Source: JBNKVT01 sp050299335 (GTDB lineage Bacteria > Pseudomonadota > Alphaproteobacteria > Rhodobacterales > Rhodobacteraceae). From it: DNA of 64,000 bases. Numbering within the stretch: position 1 is the first letter of the stretch; every line of letters starts with the position of its first letter. Below, piece after piece: positions 31,922 to 39,439 of this stretch. The position numbers and the translations under genes were made by a program. The notes below the pieces were generated by a model, which made no database searches, was not told the DNA's origin, and saw only the letters and a list, made by a program, of their open reading frames with translations. The stretch lies in assembly GCA_050299335.1 (NCBI GenBank), contig JBNKVT010000034.1:62001-126000 (forward strand), read 5' to 3'.

Positions 31922-32401
31922 TCAAAGATCGAGGCCGAAAAAGACGGTGCCTGTTATCGGCGTGTCGTAGTAGGCCGGGATCGGGCGAAAGCCCGAGGCC
32001 TCGTAGAGAGCGATGGCGCGGTGCATGGTTGGGAGAGTGTCGAGGCGGATCTGGCGGTAACCGGTCTGCCGGGCGGCTCTCAGAAGCGTCGTGACCAGCG
32101 CCTTGCCGAGGCCGGTGCCGCGTCCGGCGGGGGTCACATAAAGGCGCTTCATTTCGCAAATGTCAGGTTCGGCCAGCGGACGAAGGGCGATGCAGCCGAC
32201 CGGCGCGGTGCCAGCGCGGGCAAGGAAAAGCGCGCCACGGGGCGGAGCGTAGTTTCCAGGGAGGGTCTCGAGCTCGGTGGCGAAGTCCTGGTAGGCGAGG
32301 TCGATATCGAGCGTCGCGGCGTAGGCCTCGAACAGATGTCGGATGGCGTGGTGGTCGGTTTCGGAAATTGCCGGCTGGATTTCTGGTATCGGAACGGTCA
32401 T
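31922..32401 (-). CDS. GNAT family acetyltransferase
   Basis: 159 residues with the GNAT fold: PVGCIALRPLAEPDICEMKRLYVTPAGRGTGLGKALV contains beta-4 and the acetyl-CoA pyrophosphate loop (R-G-x-G-x-G/L), followed by YRQIRLDTLPTMHRAIALYEASGF. Substrate unknown. The start is uncertain: ATG at 32401 gives MTVPIPEI, ATG at 32422 adds seven residues, and a TTG further up adds nine more. None has a strong ribosome binding site. It is divergent from hslO. Confidence 0.82.
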   Translation of the reverse strand: MTVPIPEIQPAISETDHHAIRHLFEAYAATLDIDLAYQDFATELETLPGNYAPPRGALFLARAGTAPVGCIALRPLAEPDICEMKRLYVTPAGRGTGLGKALVTTLLRAARQTGYRQIRLDTLPTMHRAIALYEASGFRPIPAYYDTPITGTVFFGLDL

Positions 32402-32494
32402 GTGCGGTCTCGTCGTCGCCATCTGGCCTGGCCGGGCCTCCCCTTGCAACCCCGGCTCAGAAGTTTATGTCGGAAGGCCTGCAAGGAATCGCTC

Positions 32495-33481
32495 ATGACC
32501 ACCGCCTCACAGATCGCCTGGGATGACACCATCCTGCCGTTTCAGCTCGACGCCGCCGATATCCGCGGTCGGGTGGCCCGGCTCGACAAGGTGCTCGACA
32601 CCATCTTGTCCCAGCACGCCTATCCGCTGCCGGTCGCCTCGCTGGTCGCCGAAGCCGCATTGCTGACGGCGCTGATAGGCCAGACGATCAAGCTGCGTTG
32701 GAAACTGTCACTGCAGATAAGGGGCGACGGGCCGATCCGGCTGATTGCCACCGACTATTTCGCCCCCGAAAAGGAGGGCCACCCGGCCCGTATCCGGGCC
32801 TATGCGGGGTTCGATGCCGAGGCGCTGGCCGCCGCCCGTGGCCGGCCCTTCGACCTGATGGGGCGCGGCATGTTCGCGATCCTGATCGACCAGGGCGAGG
32901 GTACCACACCCTATCAGGGGATCACGCCCCTGGCCGGGACCTCGCTGGCCGATTGCGCCGAGACCTATTTCGCCCAGTCCGAACAGCTGCCGACCCGGTT
33001 CGCCATCGGCGTGGCCGAAGCGGAAGGGCAAGGCGCGGGCTGGCGCGGCGGCGGGGTGATGTTGCAGCATTTGGCCGCGTCGGAGCTGCAGGCGAAGGAG
33101 GGCGGCACCGGGCCGGGAGGGCTGCTCAGATCGGCGGATATCCTGCAGGGCGAGGATGCCGAGAACTGGCACCGGGCGACGCTGCATCTCGAAACCCTGG
33201 AACTGACCGAACTGCTCGGGCCCCAAATCGGTCCCGACACGCTGCTGGTGCGCCTCTTTCACGAGGAAGCCCCGAGGGTCTTCGACCCGCAGCCCCTGCG
33301 CTTCGGCTGCACCTGCTCGCCGGAAAAGGTCGAGCGGACCATGTCGATCTATTCGGCGAAGGACATCGCCACCATGACCACCGAGACCGGCAAGGTCACC
33401 GCCGATTGCCAGTTCTGTGGCGCGCATTACGAGTTCGATCCGTCCTCGCTGGGTTTCGAGGCCGGAAACCGGGAGCCCTGA
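32495..33481 (+). CDS. hslO: Redox-regulated chaperone Hsp33
   Basis: 328 residues from ATG 32495 with AAGGAAT upstream; an in-frame extension to 31796 is non-coding. The N-terminal chaperone domain includes DDTILPFQLDAADIRGRVARLD and DLMGRGMFAILIDQGEG. The C-terminal zinc switch has all four cysteines in CTC...CQFC (FGCTCSPEKVE and ADCQFCGAHYEFDP). On oxidation the cysteines form disulfides, zinc is released, and the protein becomes an ATP-independent holdase against aggregation. Complete and typical. Confidence 0.93.
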   Translation: MTTASQIAWDDTILPFQLDAADIRGRVARLDKVLDTILSQHAYPLPVASLVAEAALLTALIGQTIKLRWKLSLQIRGDGPIRLIATDYFAPEKEGHPARIRAYAGFDAEALAAARGRPFDLMGRGMFAILIDQGEGTTPYQGITPLAGTSLADCAETYFAQSEQLPTRFAIGVAEAEGQGAGWRGGGVMLQHLAASELQAKEGGTGPGGLLRSADILQGEDAENWHRATLHLETLELTELLGPQIGPDTLLVRLFHEEAPRVFDPQPLRFGCTCSPEKVERTMSIYSAKDIATMTTETGKVTADCQFCGAHYEFDPSSLGFEAGNREP

Positions 33482-33577
33482 GGCCGCGACATCCCGGTCG
33501 TCACGATTCCCCGCAAGCGCGTGAACGTCCCGCATTTCCTCTTGGCGTATTTCCCGTCCCGGTGCATTCTCGCCGCC

Positions 33578-34258
33578 ATGAAATGCGCAATGAGGCTCCA
33601 CATCGGCCGGTTCCTGCGTCTGCTGCTGCTCGCGGCGGGCCTGCCCGTTTCCGCCCTGGCCTGCGACATCGCCCTGGCGCTGACGGTGGATGTCTCCGGC
33701 TCGATCTCGCCGACGGAATATGATCTCCAGATGCAGGGCATGGCCGACGCCATGGAAGACCCGTCGATTGCCGACGCTTTGGTGGCGAACAAGATCGCCA
33801 TCACGGTGGTTCAGTGGTCCGGGGTCGGGAGACAGGCGGTCTCGGTTCCCTGGGTACGGATCCGGAATACGGACGATCTGGCGGCGTTGATCGCCGGGAT
33901 CCGGGAAGCGCCGCGTGAATGGCGGCATTATTCGACGGCCATCGGCGACGCGCTGGACTTCACCGGAGCGCTCTTCGCCGACGCACCGATCTGTTCGCGC
34001 CGGGTGATCGACGTCTCGGGCGATGGGTTCTCGAACGAAGGCAGCTCGGTGACGGAGGCGCGGGCCCGGCTGATCGCCCAGGGCATCGTCATCAACGGGC
34101 TGGCGATCGAGAATGCAGTCGAGGGGCTGGCGGTCTATTACGGCAAGGACGTTGCCGGCGGCGAGGGCTCCTTCGTGCTGACGGCGTCGAGCTACCGGGA
34201 CTATCCGCGCGCCATCCGCCGGAAATTGCTGAACGAGGTGGTAAGACCGGCCTCATGA
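33578..34258 (+). CDS. DUF1194 VWA-type secreted protein 1
   Basis: 226 residues from ATG 33578 (MKCAMRLHIG); ATG 33590 is an alternative and 33521 would add non-conserved sequence. A signal peptide (LRLLLLAAGLPVSALA) ends just before CDIALALTVDVSGSI, where DVSGSI is a VWA MIDAS motif. Further on are VIDVSGDGFSNEG and GLAIENAVEGLAVYYGKDVAGG, typical of DUF1194. The mature protein should be periplasmic and bind a divalent cation. Its stop overlaps the start of the next DUF1194 gene by four bases. Function of the family is unknown. Confidence 0.87.
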   Translation: MKCAMRLHIGRFLRLLLLAAGLPVSALACDIALALTVDVSGSISPTEYDLQMQGMADAMEDPSIADALVANKIAITVVQWSGVGRQAVSVPWVRIRNTDDLAALIAGIREAPREWRHYSTAIGDALDFTGALFADAPICSRRVIDVSGDGFSNEGSSVTEARARLIAQGIVINGLAIENAVEGLAVYYGKDVAGGEGSFVLTASSYRDYPRAIRRKLLNEVVRPAS

Positions 34259-34917
34259 TCTGGAAGTCGCTGCTTGCCTCCGCCGCCATCTCGCTGGCGA
34301 CCCTCGCCTCCGCACGGGCCTGCGACCTGGCGCTTGCGCTGGCGGTGGACGTCTCTGGCTCCATCGATCCGGTCGAGTACAGGTTCCAGATGCAGGGCAT
34401 GGCCGATGCGCTGGAGGACCCCACGATTGCCGACGCCCTGGTCCAGGGCAAGGTGGCGCTGAGCGTGATCCAGTGGTCGGGCGCGGGCGAACAGGTCCTG
34501 ACCATCCCGTGGCGGCGTATGCTGAACCCCCGCACCGTTGACGGTTTCGCCGGGCAGGTGCGCAGCGCCTCGCGCGAATGGAGCAACTCCAAAACCGCCA
34601 TCGGCGATCTCATGAGCTTCGCCGCGGCGCAATTCGACCAGGTGCCCGATTGCCGCCGCCGGGTGATCGACATCTCCGGCGACGGGCAGAATAATGACGG
34701 GACCGAGCCAGCAGGCGCGCGCGTGCTCGCCGACAGTCGCGGGATCACCATCAACGGGCTGGCCATCGACCGGGTGGGACGCTCGGTGACCCAGTATTTC
34801 AAGCGCTATATCATCACCGGTCGCGACGCCTTCGTGATCACCGCGACCGGCTATCGCGACTATCCCCGCGCCATCGAACTGAAGCTCTTCCGCGAAGTCC
34901 TGAGACCGTCATCGTGA
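34255..34917 (+). CDS. DUF1194 VWA-type secreted protein 2
   Basis: 220 residues. Signal peptide MIWKSLLASAAISLATLASARA, then CDLALALAVDVSGSID (MIDAS), FQMQGMADALEDPTIADAL, RRVIDISGDGQNNDG and a C-terminal YRDYPRAIELKLFREVLRP that parallels protein 1. It starts at an ATG overlapping the previous stop (ATGA) and its own stop overlaps a GTG start of the third copy (GTGA). Proteins 1 and 2 are closer to each other than to the third, suggesting a later duplication. Confidence 0.87.
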   Translation: MIWKSLLASAAISLATLASARACDLALALAVDVSGSIDPVEYRFQMQGMADALEDPTIADALVQGKVALSVIQWSGAGEQVLTIPWRRMLNPRTVDGFAGQVRSASREWSNSKTAIGDLMSFAAAQFDQVPDCRRRVIDISGDGQNNDGTEPAGARVLADSRGITINGLAIDRVGRSVTQYFKRYIITGRDAFVITATGYRDYPRAIELKLFREVLRPSS

Positions 34918-35606
34918 CCCCGAATGGCCGGAAGTCCTGCCTGTTGGGATGGGCGCTCCTCTATCTTGCCTCCGCCCTTCCTGCGCCGGCACAAACCTGC
35001 CGGCTGGCGCTGGTGCTGGCGCTCGATGTGTCCTCGTCGGTGAACGAGAGCGAGTATCTGTTGCAGACCGAGGGGCTTGCGCGGGCGCTGGAGGATGAGG
35101 ATGTTCAGAATGCCATCCTTCTGGATGGCGGATATGTGGCGCTCAGCGTCTTCGAATGGAGCGGGCGGCACGAGCAGGCCGAAATCCTGGCCTGGATGCG
35201 GGTCGAGACCTCTCAGGATCTGATCGTCGCCGCCAGCCGCATCCGCCACCATGGTCGGGCCATCGCCGGTTCGCTGACCGCCATCGGCAACGCGGCGGAA
35301 TTCGCTGCCGGGCGCCTGGCAATCGCGCCGCAATGTGCGCGGCAGGTGATCGATATCTCGGGCGATGGAGTGACCAATGACGGGCTGCCAGTGCAAGCGG
35401 CGTATCTCGACCCGGCCTTCGCGGCGGTAACGGTGAACGGACTGGTGATCGGCACGGAAAGCAAGGTCCATGACCACTACCGGATGGCGGTCCTGCACGG
35501 GCCGGGCGCGTTTCTGGTCGAAGCGGCGGATTTCACCGATTTCGAGCGGGCCATGAAGGAAAAGCTGATCCGCGAGGCGGCGGTGTTCGAGGTGAGTTGG
35601 AGATGA
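34914..35606 (+). CDS. DUF1194 VWA-type secreted protein 3
   Basis: 230 residues from a GTG overlapping the previous stop. Signal peptide roughly residues 1-27 (SCLLGWALLYLASALPAPAQT), then CRLALVLALDVSSSVN, a variant MIDAS with DVSSSV rather than DVSGSI. RQVIDISGDGVTNDG and VTVNGLVIGTESKVHDHY follow. It is the most diverged of the three and lacks the YRDYPRAI ending, having FTDFERAMKEKLIREA instead. Coupled translation suggests all three are made together and may assemble. Confidence 0.86.
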   Translation: MTPNGRKSCLLGWALLYLASALPAPAQTCRLALVLALDVSSSVNESEYLLQTEGLARALEDEDVQNAILLDGGYVALSVFEWSGRHEQAEILAWMRVETSQDLIVAASRIRHHGRAIAGSLTAIGNAAEFAAGRLAIAPQCARQVIDISGDGVTNDGLPVQAAYLDPAFAAVTVNGLVIGTESKVHDHYRMAVLHGPGAFLVEAADFTDFERAMKEKLIREAAVFEVSWR

Positions 35607-35712
35607 AGCGATGCCTCCGGTCCGGGCATCGGACGGCGCAACCCCGGCTTTCGCCGTTACGCGCGGGCCATTGCCGCTATACGGAGCGGCGCCGGAGGTG
35701 TAGACAGGCCCC

Positions 35713-36564
35713 ATGACCGACAGTGACCCCACGCTCCTTGTGGATACCGGCTGGCTGGACCGGCATCTCGGCGATCCCGGGCTGACGGTGCTCGATGCCA
35801 GCTGGTACCTGCCGCAGGATCGGCGCGACCCGAAGGCGGAATTCACCGGGGCCCATATCCCCGGTGCCCGCTACTTCGATATCGATGCCATCGCCGATCC
35901 CGATACCGATCTGCCCCATATGGTTCCGACACCTGAAGCCTTCGCCGAGGCGGTCTCGAAGATGGGCATCTCAACCGGCGACCAGGTGGTCGTCTATGAT
36001 ACGGCCGGGCTGATGGCCGCGCCGCGCGTCTGGTGGACTTTCCGGCTGTTCGGCCATGACCGGGTCGCCGTTCTCGATGGCGGTTTCCCGAAATGGCAGC
36101 GTGAGGGGCGCGGAGTGGAGACCGGGATCACACCCTGCCCGCCGGGCCGATTTGCCGCCGGTTTCCGTCCCGGGCTCTGCGCCGATATGGCGGCGGTGAC
36201 CGCCGCATCGCGCACCGGCGACCCGCAGATCGCCGATGCAAGGGGACCGGCCCGGTTTCGCGGCGAAGCGCCCGAGCCGCGCGAGGGACTGGCCCAGGGC
36301 CGCATCCCAGGCAGCCGCAACGTCTTTTTCGCCGATCTCGTCCGGTCCGACGGCACCGTGACGGACGCCGCTGAAATCCGCCGCCTGTTCGCCGATGCCG
36401 GGATCGACCTTTCCCGCCCGGTGATCACCTCCTGTGGCTCGGGGATCACGGCGGCGGTGCTCAGCTTCGGGCTCGAACTGATCGGCCACCGGGCTCACGC
36501 GCTTTACGACGGGTCCTTCGCCGAATGGGGCCAGCCGGGTAAGGGGGGGATCGAAACCGGATGA
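35713..36564 (+). CDS. sseA: 3-mercaptopyruvate sulfurtransferase
   Basis: A 283-residue tandem-rhodanese protein. The N-terminal domain is inactive (VVVYDTAGLMAAPRVWWTFRLFGH, with aspartate at the cysteine position). The C-terminal domain has the active loop SCGSGITA with Cys241; CGSG[VI]TA is the signature separating mercaptopyruvate sulfurtransferases from thiosulfate ones. It transfers sulfur from 3-mercaptopyruvate to thiols or cyanide. Stop and the following GNAT start overlap by four bases. Confidence 0.92.
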   Translation: MTDSDPTLLVDTGWLDRHLGDPGLTVLDASWYLPQDRRDPKAEFTGAHIPGARYFDIDAIADPDTDLPHMVPTPEAFAEAVSKMGISTGDQVVVYDTAGLMAAPRVWWTFRLFGHDRVAVLDGGFPKWQREGRGVETGITPCPPGRFAAGFRPGLCADMAAVTAASRTGDPQIADARGPARFRGEAPEPREGLAQGRIPGSRNVFFADLVRSDGTVTDAAEIRRLFADAGIDLSRPVITSCGSGITAAVLSFGLELIGHRAHALYDGSFAEWGQPGKGGIETG

Positions 36565-37118
36565 CCAGCGCCGCCCCCGGAGACGAGATCGCCTATACGG
36601 TCACCTATCTGGAAATGACCGCCCGGCCCTCCTATCCTCGCCCCTCGCTGCCCCCCGGCCCGCCCACGGCCCTCATCGCCGCCGAGAAACCACCCGTCTG
36701 GTACTTCCTCGCTCTCTATGACGCCGTCGGGGCGGATTACGAATGGACCGACAGGCACGAGGACGCTCCGGACGAACTGGAGGCATTCCTCCACGACCGG
36801 GAGGTCACGCTTTATACACTGATGCGCACCGGCTGGCCGGCGGGGTTCTTCTTGCTCGATACCCGCGATCCGGGGATCTGCGATCTGGCCTATTTCGGGC
36901 TCACGCCCGAGGCAATCGGCTTGAACCTCGGCACGTATCTGCTACAGACCGCCATATATGCGGCCTGGGACCAGAACGGCGTCGAGAAGGTGACGGTGAA
37001 CACCAATTCCCTCGACCACCCGCGCGCCCTGCCGCTCTATCAGAAATCCGGTTTCTCGCCGGTCCGTCAGGAGCAATTGTCGCGTGTGCTGACCCGCCCC
37101 CGCGACATCCGCCCATAG
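36561..37118 (+). CDS. GNAT family acetyltransferase
   Basis: 185 residues. Central GNAT elements are AGFFLLDTRDPGICDLAYFGLTPEAIGLNLGTYLLQTAI, with the glycine-poor acetyl-CoA loop, and KVTVNTNSLDHPRALPLYQKSGFSPVRQ. The N-terminal 60 residues (YTVTYLEMTARPSYPRPSLP) are characteristic of a proteobacterial subgroup with no assigned substrate. It starts within the sseA stop (ATGA) and ends ten bases before the aminotransferase gene, so the three form one operon. Confidence 0.83.
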   Translation: MTSAAPGDEIAYTVTYLEMTARPSYPRPSLPPGPPTALIAAEKPPVWYFLALYDAVGADYEWTDRHEDAPDELEAFLHDREVTLYTLMRTGWPAGFFLLDTRDPGICDLAYFGLTPEAIGLNLGTYLLQTAIYAAWDQNGVEKVTVNTNSLDHPRALPLYQKSGFSPVRQEQLSRVLTRPRDIRP

Positions 37119-37128
37119 GAGGGGCATC

Positions 37129-38313
37129 ATGCTCAAGAACCTCACTCCGCAGCCGCCCGACAAGATCATCCAGCTGATCGGCATGTATGCCGAGGACCCC
37201 CGCACCGACAAGATCGACCTCGGGGTCGGGGTCTACAAGGACGAGAACGGCAAGACCCCGGTGATGCGGGCGGTCAAGGCCGCCGAAAAGCGGCTGTTGG
37301 AGGCGCAGCAGAGCAAGTCCTATGTCGGCCTCCTTGGCGATCTCGGCTTCGTCGCCGCCATGCGCGATCTGGTCTTCGGGCCGGGTGTCCTGTCCGACCG
37401 GATCACCGGGGCGCAGACCCCGGGCGGGACCGGGGCGATCCGGCAATTGCTGGAACTGGTCAAGCTGGCCGATCCCAGCGCCACGGTCTGGCTGAGCGAC
37501 CCGACCTGGCCGAACCATCCGGCCATCGTGAAATATCTCGACATCCCGACCCGCTCCTACCGCTATTTTGACAACGCCACCCGCGGCGTCGATTTCGACG
37601 GCATGAAGGCCGATCTGGCCGGGATCGGGCCGGGCGACGTCATCATGCTGCATGGCTGCTGCCACAACCCGACCGGCGCCAACCTGACGCTGGAACAGTG
37701 GCACGAGATCACCGATCTGATCGTCGAAAAGGGGGCCACCCCGATGATCGACCTTGCCTATCAGGGCTTCGGCGACGGTCTGGACGAAGACGTGGCCGGG
37801 GTCCGGCACATGGCCTCGAAGGTGCCGCAGATGCTTCTGGCGGCGAGTTGTTCGAAGAATTTCGGCCTCTACCGCGACCGGGTGGGCGCGGCCTTCGCGC
37901 TGGTGCCGGATGCCGAGACGCTGGCGCTGACCAAGGGCGCGATGACGGCGCTCAACCGGCTGAATTTCTCCTTCCCGCCGGATCACGGGGCGAAAGTGGT
38001 CGAGATCATCCTCAATGACCCCGACCTCCGCGCCGACTGGCAGGCCGAACTGGAGGAAATGCGGACCCGGATGCTGAGCCTCCGCGAGGGGCTGGCGGCG
38101 GAGCTGCGCCGCGAAACCAACTCCGACCGCTTCGACTTCATCAAGGAGCATCGGGGCATGTTCTCGCGCCTCGGCGCCCCCGAAGACAAGGTGGTCAAGA
38201 TGCGCGAAGAGGACGGCATCTACATGGTCGGCGATTCGCGCTTCAACGTCGCAGGCCTGCCAGGCGACAAGCTCGACAAGCTGGCAAAGGCCATCGTCGC
38301 CGCCGGGATATGA
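37129..38313 (+). CDS. Aromatic amino acid aminotransferase (class I)
   Basis: 394 residues of the aspartate/tyrosine aminotransferase Ib-type (TyrB/AspC) group. IDLGVGVYKDENGKTPVMRAVKAAE at the N-terminus, HGCCHNPTGANLT, and the PLP lysine motif SCSKNFGLYRDRVG with Lys243 are visible; FNVAGL near the end carries the substrate-carboxylate region. It reversibly transfers amino groups between aromatic or acidic amino acids and 2-oxoglutarate. It follows the GNAT gene by ten bases with GGAGGGG as ribosome binding site, and overlaps the next gene by four bases. Confidence 0.92.
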   Translation: MLKNLTPQPPDKIIQLIGMYAEDPRTDKIDLGVGVYKDENGKTPVMRAVKAAEKRLLEAQQSKSYVGLLGDLGFVAAMRDLVFGPGVLSDRITGAQTPGGTGAIRQLLELVKLADPSATVWLSDPTWPNHPAIVKYLDIPTRSYRYFDNATRGVDFDGMKADLAGIGPGDVIMLHGCCHNPTGANLTLEQWHEITDLIVEKGATPMIDLAYQGFGDGLDEDVAGVRHMASKVPQMLLAASCSKNFGLYRDRVGAAFALVPDAETLALTKGAMTALNRLNFSFPPDHGAKVVEIILNDPDLRADWQAELEEMRTRMLSLREGLAAELRRETNSDRFDFIKEHRGMFSRLGAPEDKVVKMREEDGIYMVGDSRFNVAGLPGDKLDKLAKAIVAAGI

Positions 38314-39206
38314 TTGTCGTCGGGCCGGAGGTAGAAGACCGGCTCGACTGGCTGTCGGTGATCGGCGCCCTTGAGGACGGCCACCGTCGCCCCCGCCCTG
38401 GCATCGCCGACGCCTTCGTCTCGAACGGTGACGACACAATCCTCACCCGGGCCGCCCGAATCGAGGGGCTGGGAGGGGCAGTGAAATCCGTCACCGTCAG
38501 GCCCGGCAACGTGGCGCGCGGCTTGCCTTCGGTCCACGGCGCGATGCTGCTCTTTTCCGAAGAAACCGGGGCTGTCGAGGCGGTCATCGACAGCGCCCTC
38601 GTCACCAAATGGAAAACCGCCGCCGATTCCGTCCTCGGGGCCAAGCTCCTCGCCGCCCGCCAGGACCGCCTGCTGATCATCGGAGCCGGTTCCGTCGCCC
38701 GCTCGCTGATAGAAGCCTACCGGGCGCAGTTTCCGGGCATCGATATCCGGATCTGGAACCGCACCCTTGCCCGCGCCGAAGCCCTGGCCGCCGAGACCGG
38801 CGCGGCGCGCGCCGGGACGCTGCCCGACGCGGTCGCCGAGGCCGACATCATCGCCACCGCCACCCTGTCGAAAGAGCCTGTGCTGCATGGCGACTGGCTG
38901 CGCCCGGGCCAGCATCTCGACCTGATCGGCGCCTATCGCGCCGATATGCGCGAGGCGGATGACGCGGCGCTGCTGCGGTCGCGGATCTTCGTCGACAGCC
39001 GGGAGACCACGCTCCACCACATCGGCGAACTGAAGACCCCGCTCGAGGCAGGTGTGATCACCGAGGCCGAGATCAGGGGCGATCTTTTCGATCTGGTTGC
39101 CGGACGTGCCGGTCGGACGGATCCGGGCGAGATCACGCTCTTCAAGAATGGCGGCGGGGCGCATCTGGATCTGATGACCGGCCGCGCGATTCTGGCAGCC
39201 CTGTAG
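38310..39206 (+). CDS. Ornithine cyclodeaminase/mu-crystallin family protein
   Basis: 298 residues. The NAD-binding loop is LLIIGAGSVARSLIEAYRAQFP, preceded by a substrate domain with LTRAARIEGLGGAVKSVTVRPGN (the conserved Lys of the K-x-V motif) and LVTKWKTAADSVLGAKLLA. C-terminal GEITLFKNGGGAHLDLMT is typical. Members reduce ketimines or deaminate ornithine or alanine; with an aromatic aminotransferase directly upstream (ATGA overlap) a ketimine or amino acid dehydrogenase role is as likely as ornithine cyclodeamination. Confidence 0.87.
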   Translation: MIVVGPEVEDRLDWLSVIGALEDGHRRPRPGIADAFVSNGDDTILTRAARIEGLGGAVKSVTVRPGNVARGLPSVHGAMLLFSEETGAVEAVIDSALVTKWKTAADSVLGAKLLAARQDRLLIIGAGSVARSLIEAYRAQFPGIDIRIWNRTLARAEALAAETGAARAGTLPDAVAEADIIATATLSKEPVLHGDWLRPGQHLDLIGAYRADMREADDAALLRSRIFVDSRETTLHHIGELKTPLEAGVITEAEIRGDLFDLVAGRAGRTDPGEITLFKNGGGAHLDLMTGRAILAAL

Positions 39207-39224
39207 CGGTCCCGCCCCGGCGGC

Positions 39225-39338
39225 TAGAGCAAAACCGGATCAGATTGAATCAATCTGATCCTAGGATTTTGCTCAAGCCTATGAATCTGGACCAAAATTC
39301 TCTTTCAGACTGATCCAGTCTGAAACGATTTTGGTCTA
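39225..39338 (+). repeat. Palindromic repeat family 2, copy B
   Basis: 114 bases beginning TAGAGC and ending GGTCTA, so the termini are inverted. It contains a perfect 11-bp hairpin GGATCAGATTG/CAATCTGATCC and a second TTTCAGACTG/CAGTCTGAAA inside ACCAAAAT/ATTTTGGT. It lies 19 bases after the cyclodeaminase stop and may serve as its transcript end. The rest of the 233-base gap shows nothing further. Confidence 0.88.
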
Positions 39339-39439
39339 GGGCACATCGCGGCAATCGGATTCCAGGAACCGATTTTGGTTGCGCCCGGACCACGCGAGAG
39401 GTCCCCCGCCTAACCCCTGTCAAGTCTCAGGTGGCCGCG

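Noticed and set aside
31827..32159. N-terminal extension of Ada
   Set aside because: The extra 111 codons overlap the divergent GNAT gene and have no similarity to Ada; starting at 31826 gives exactly the usual length.
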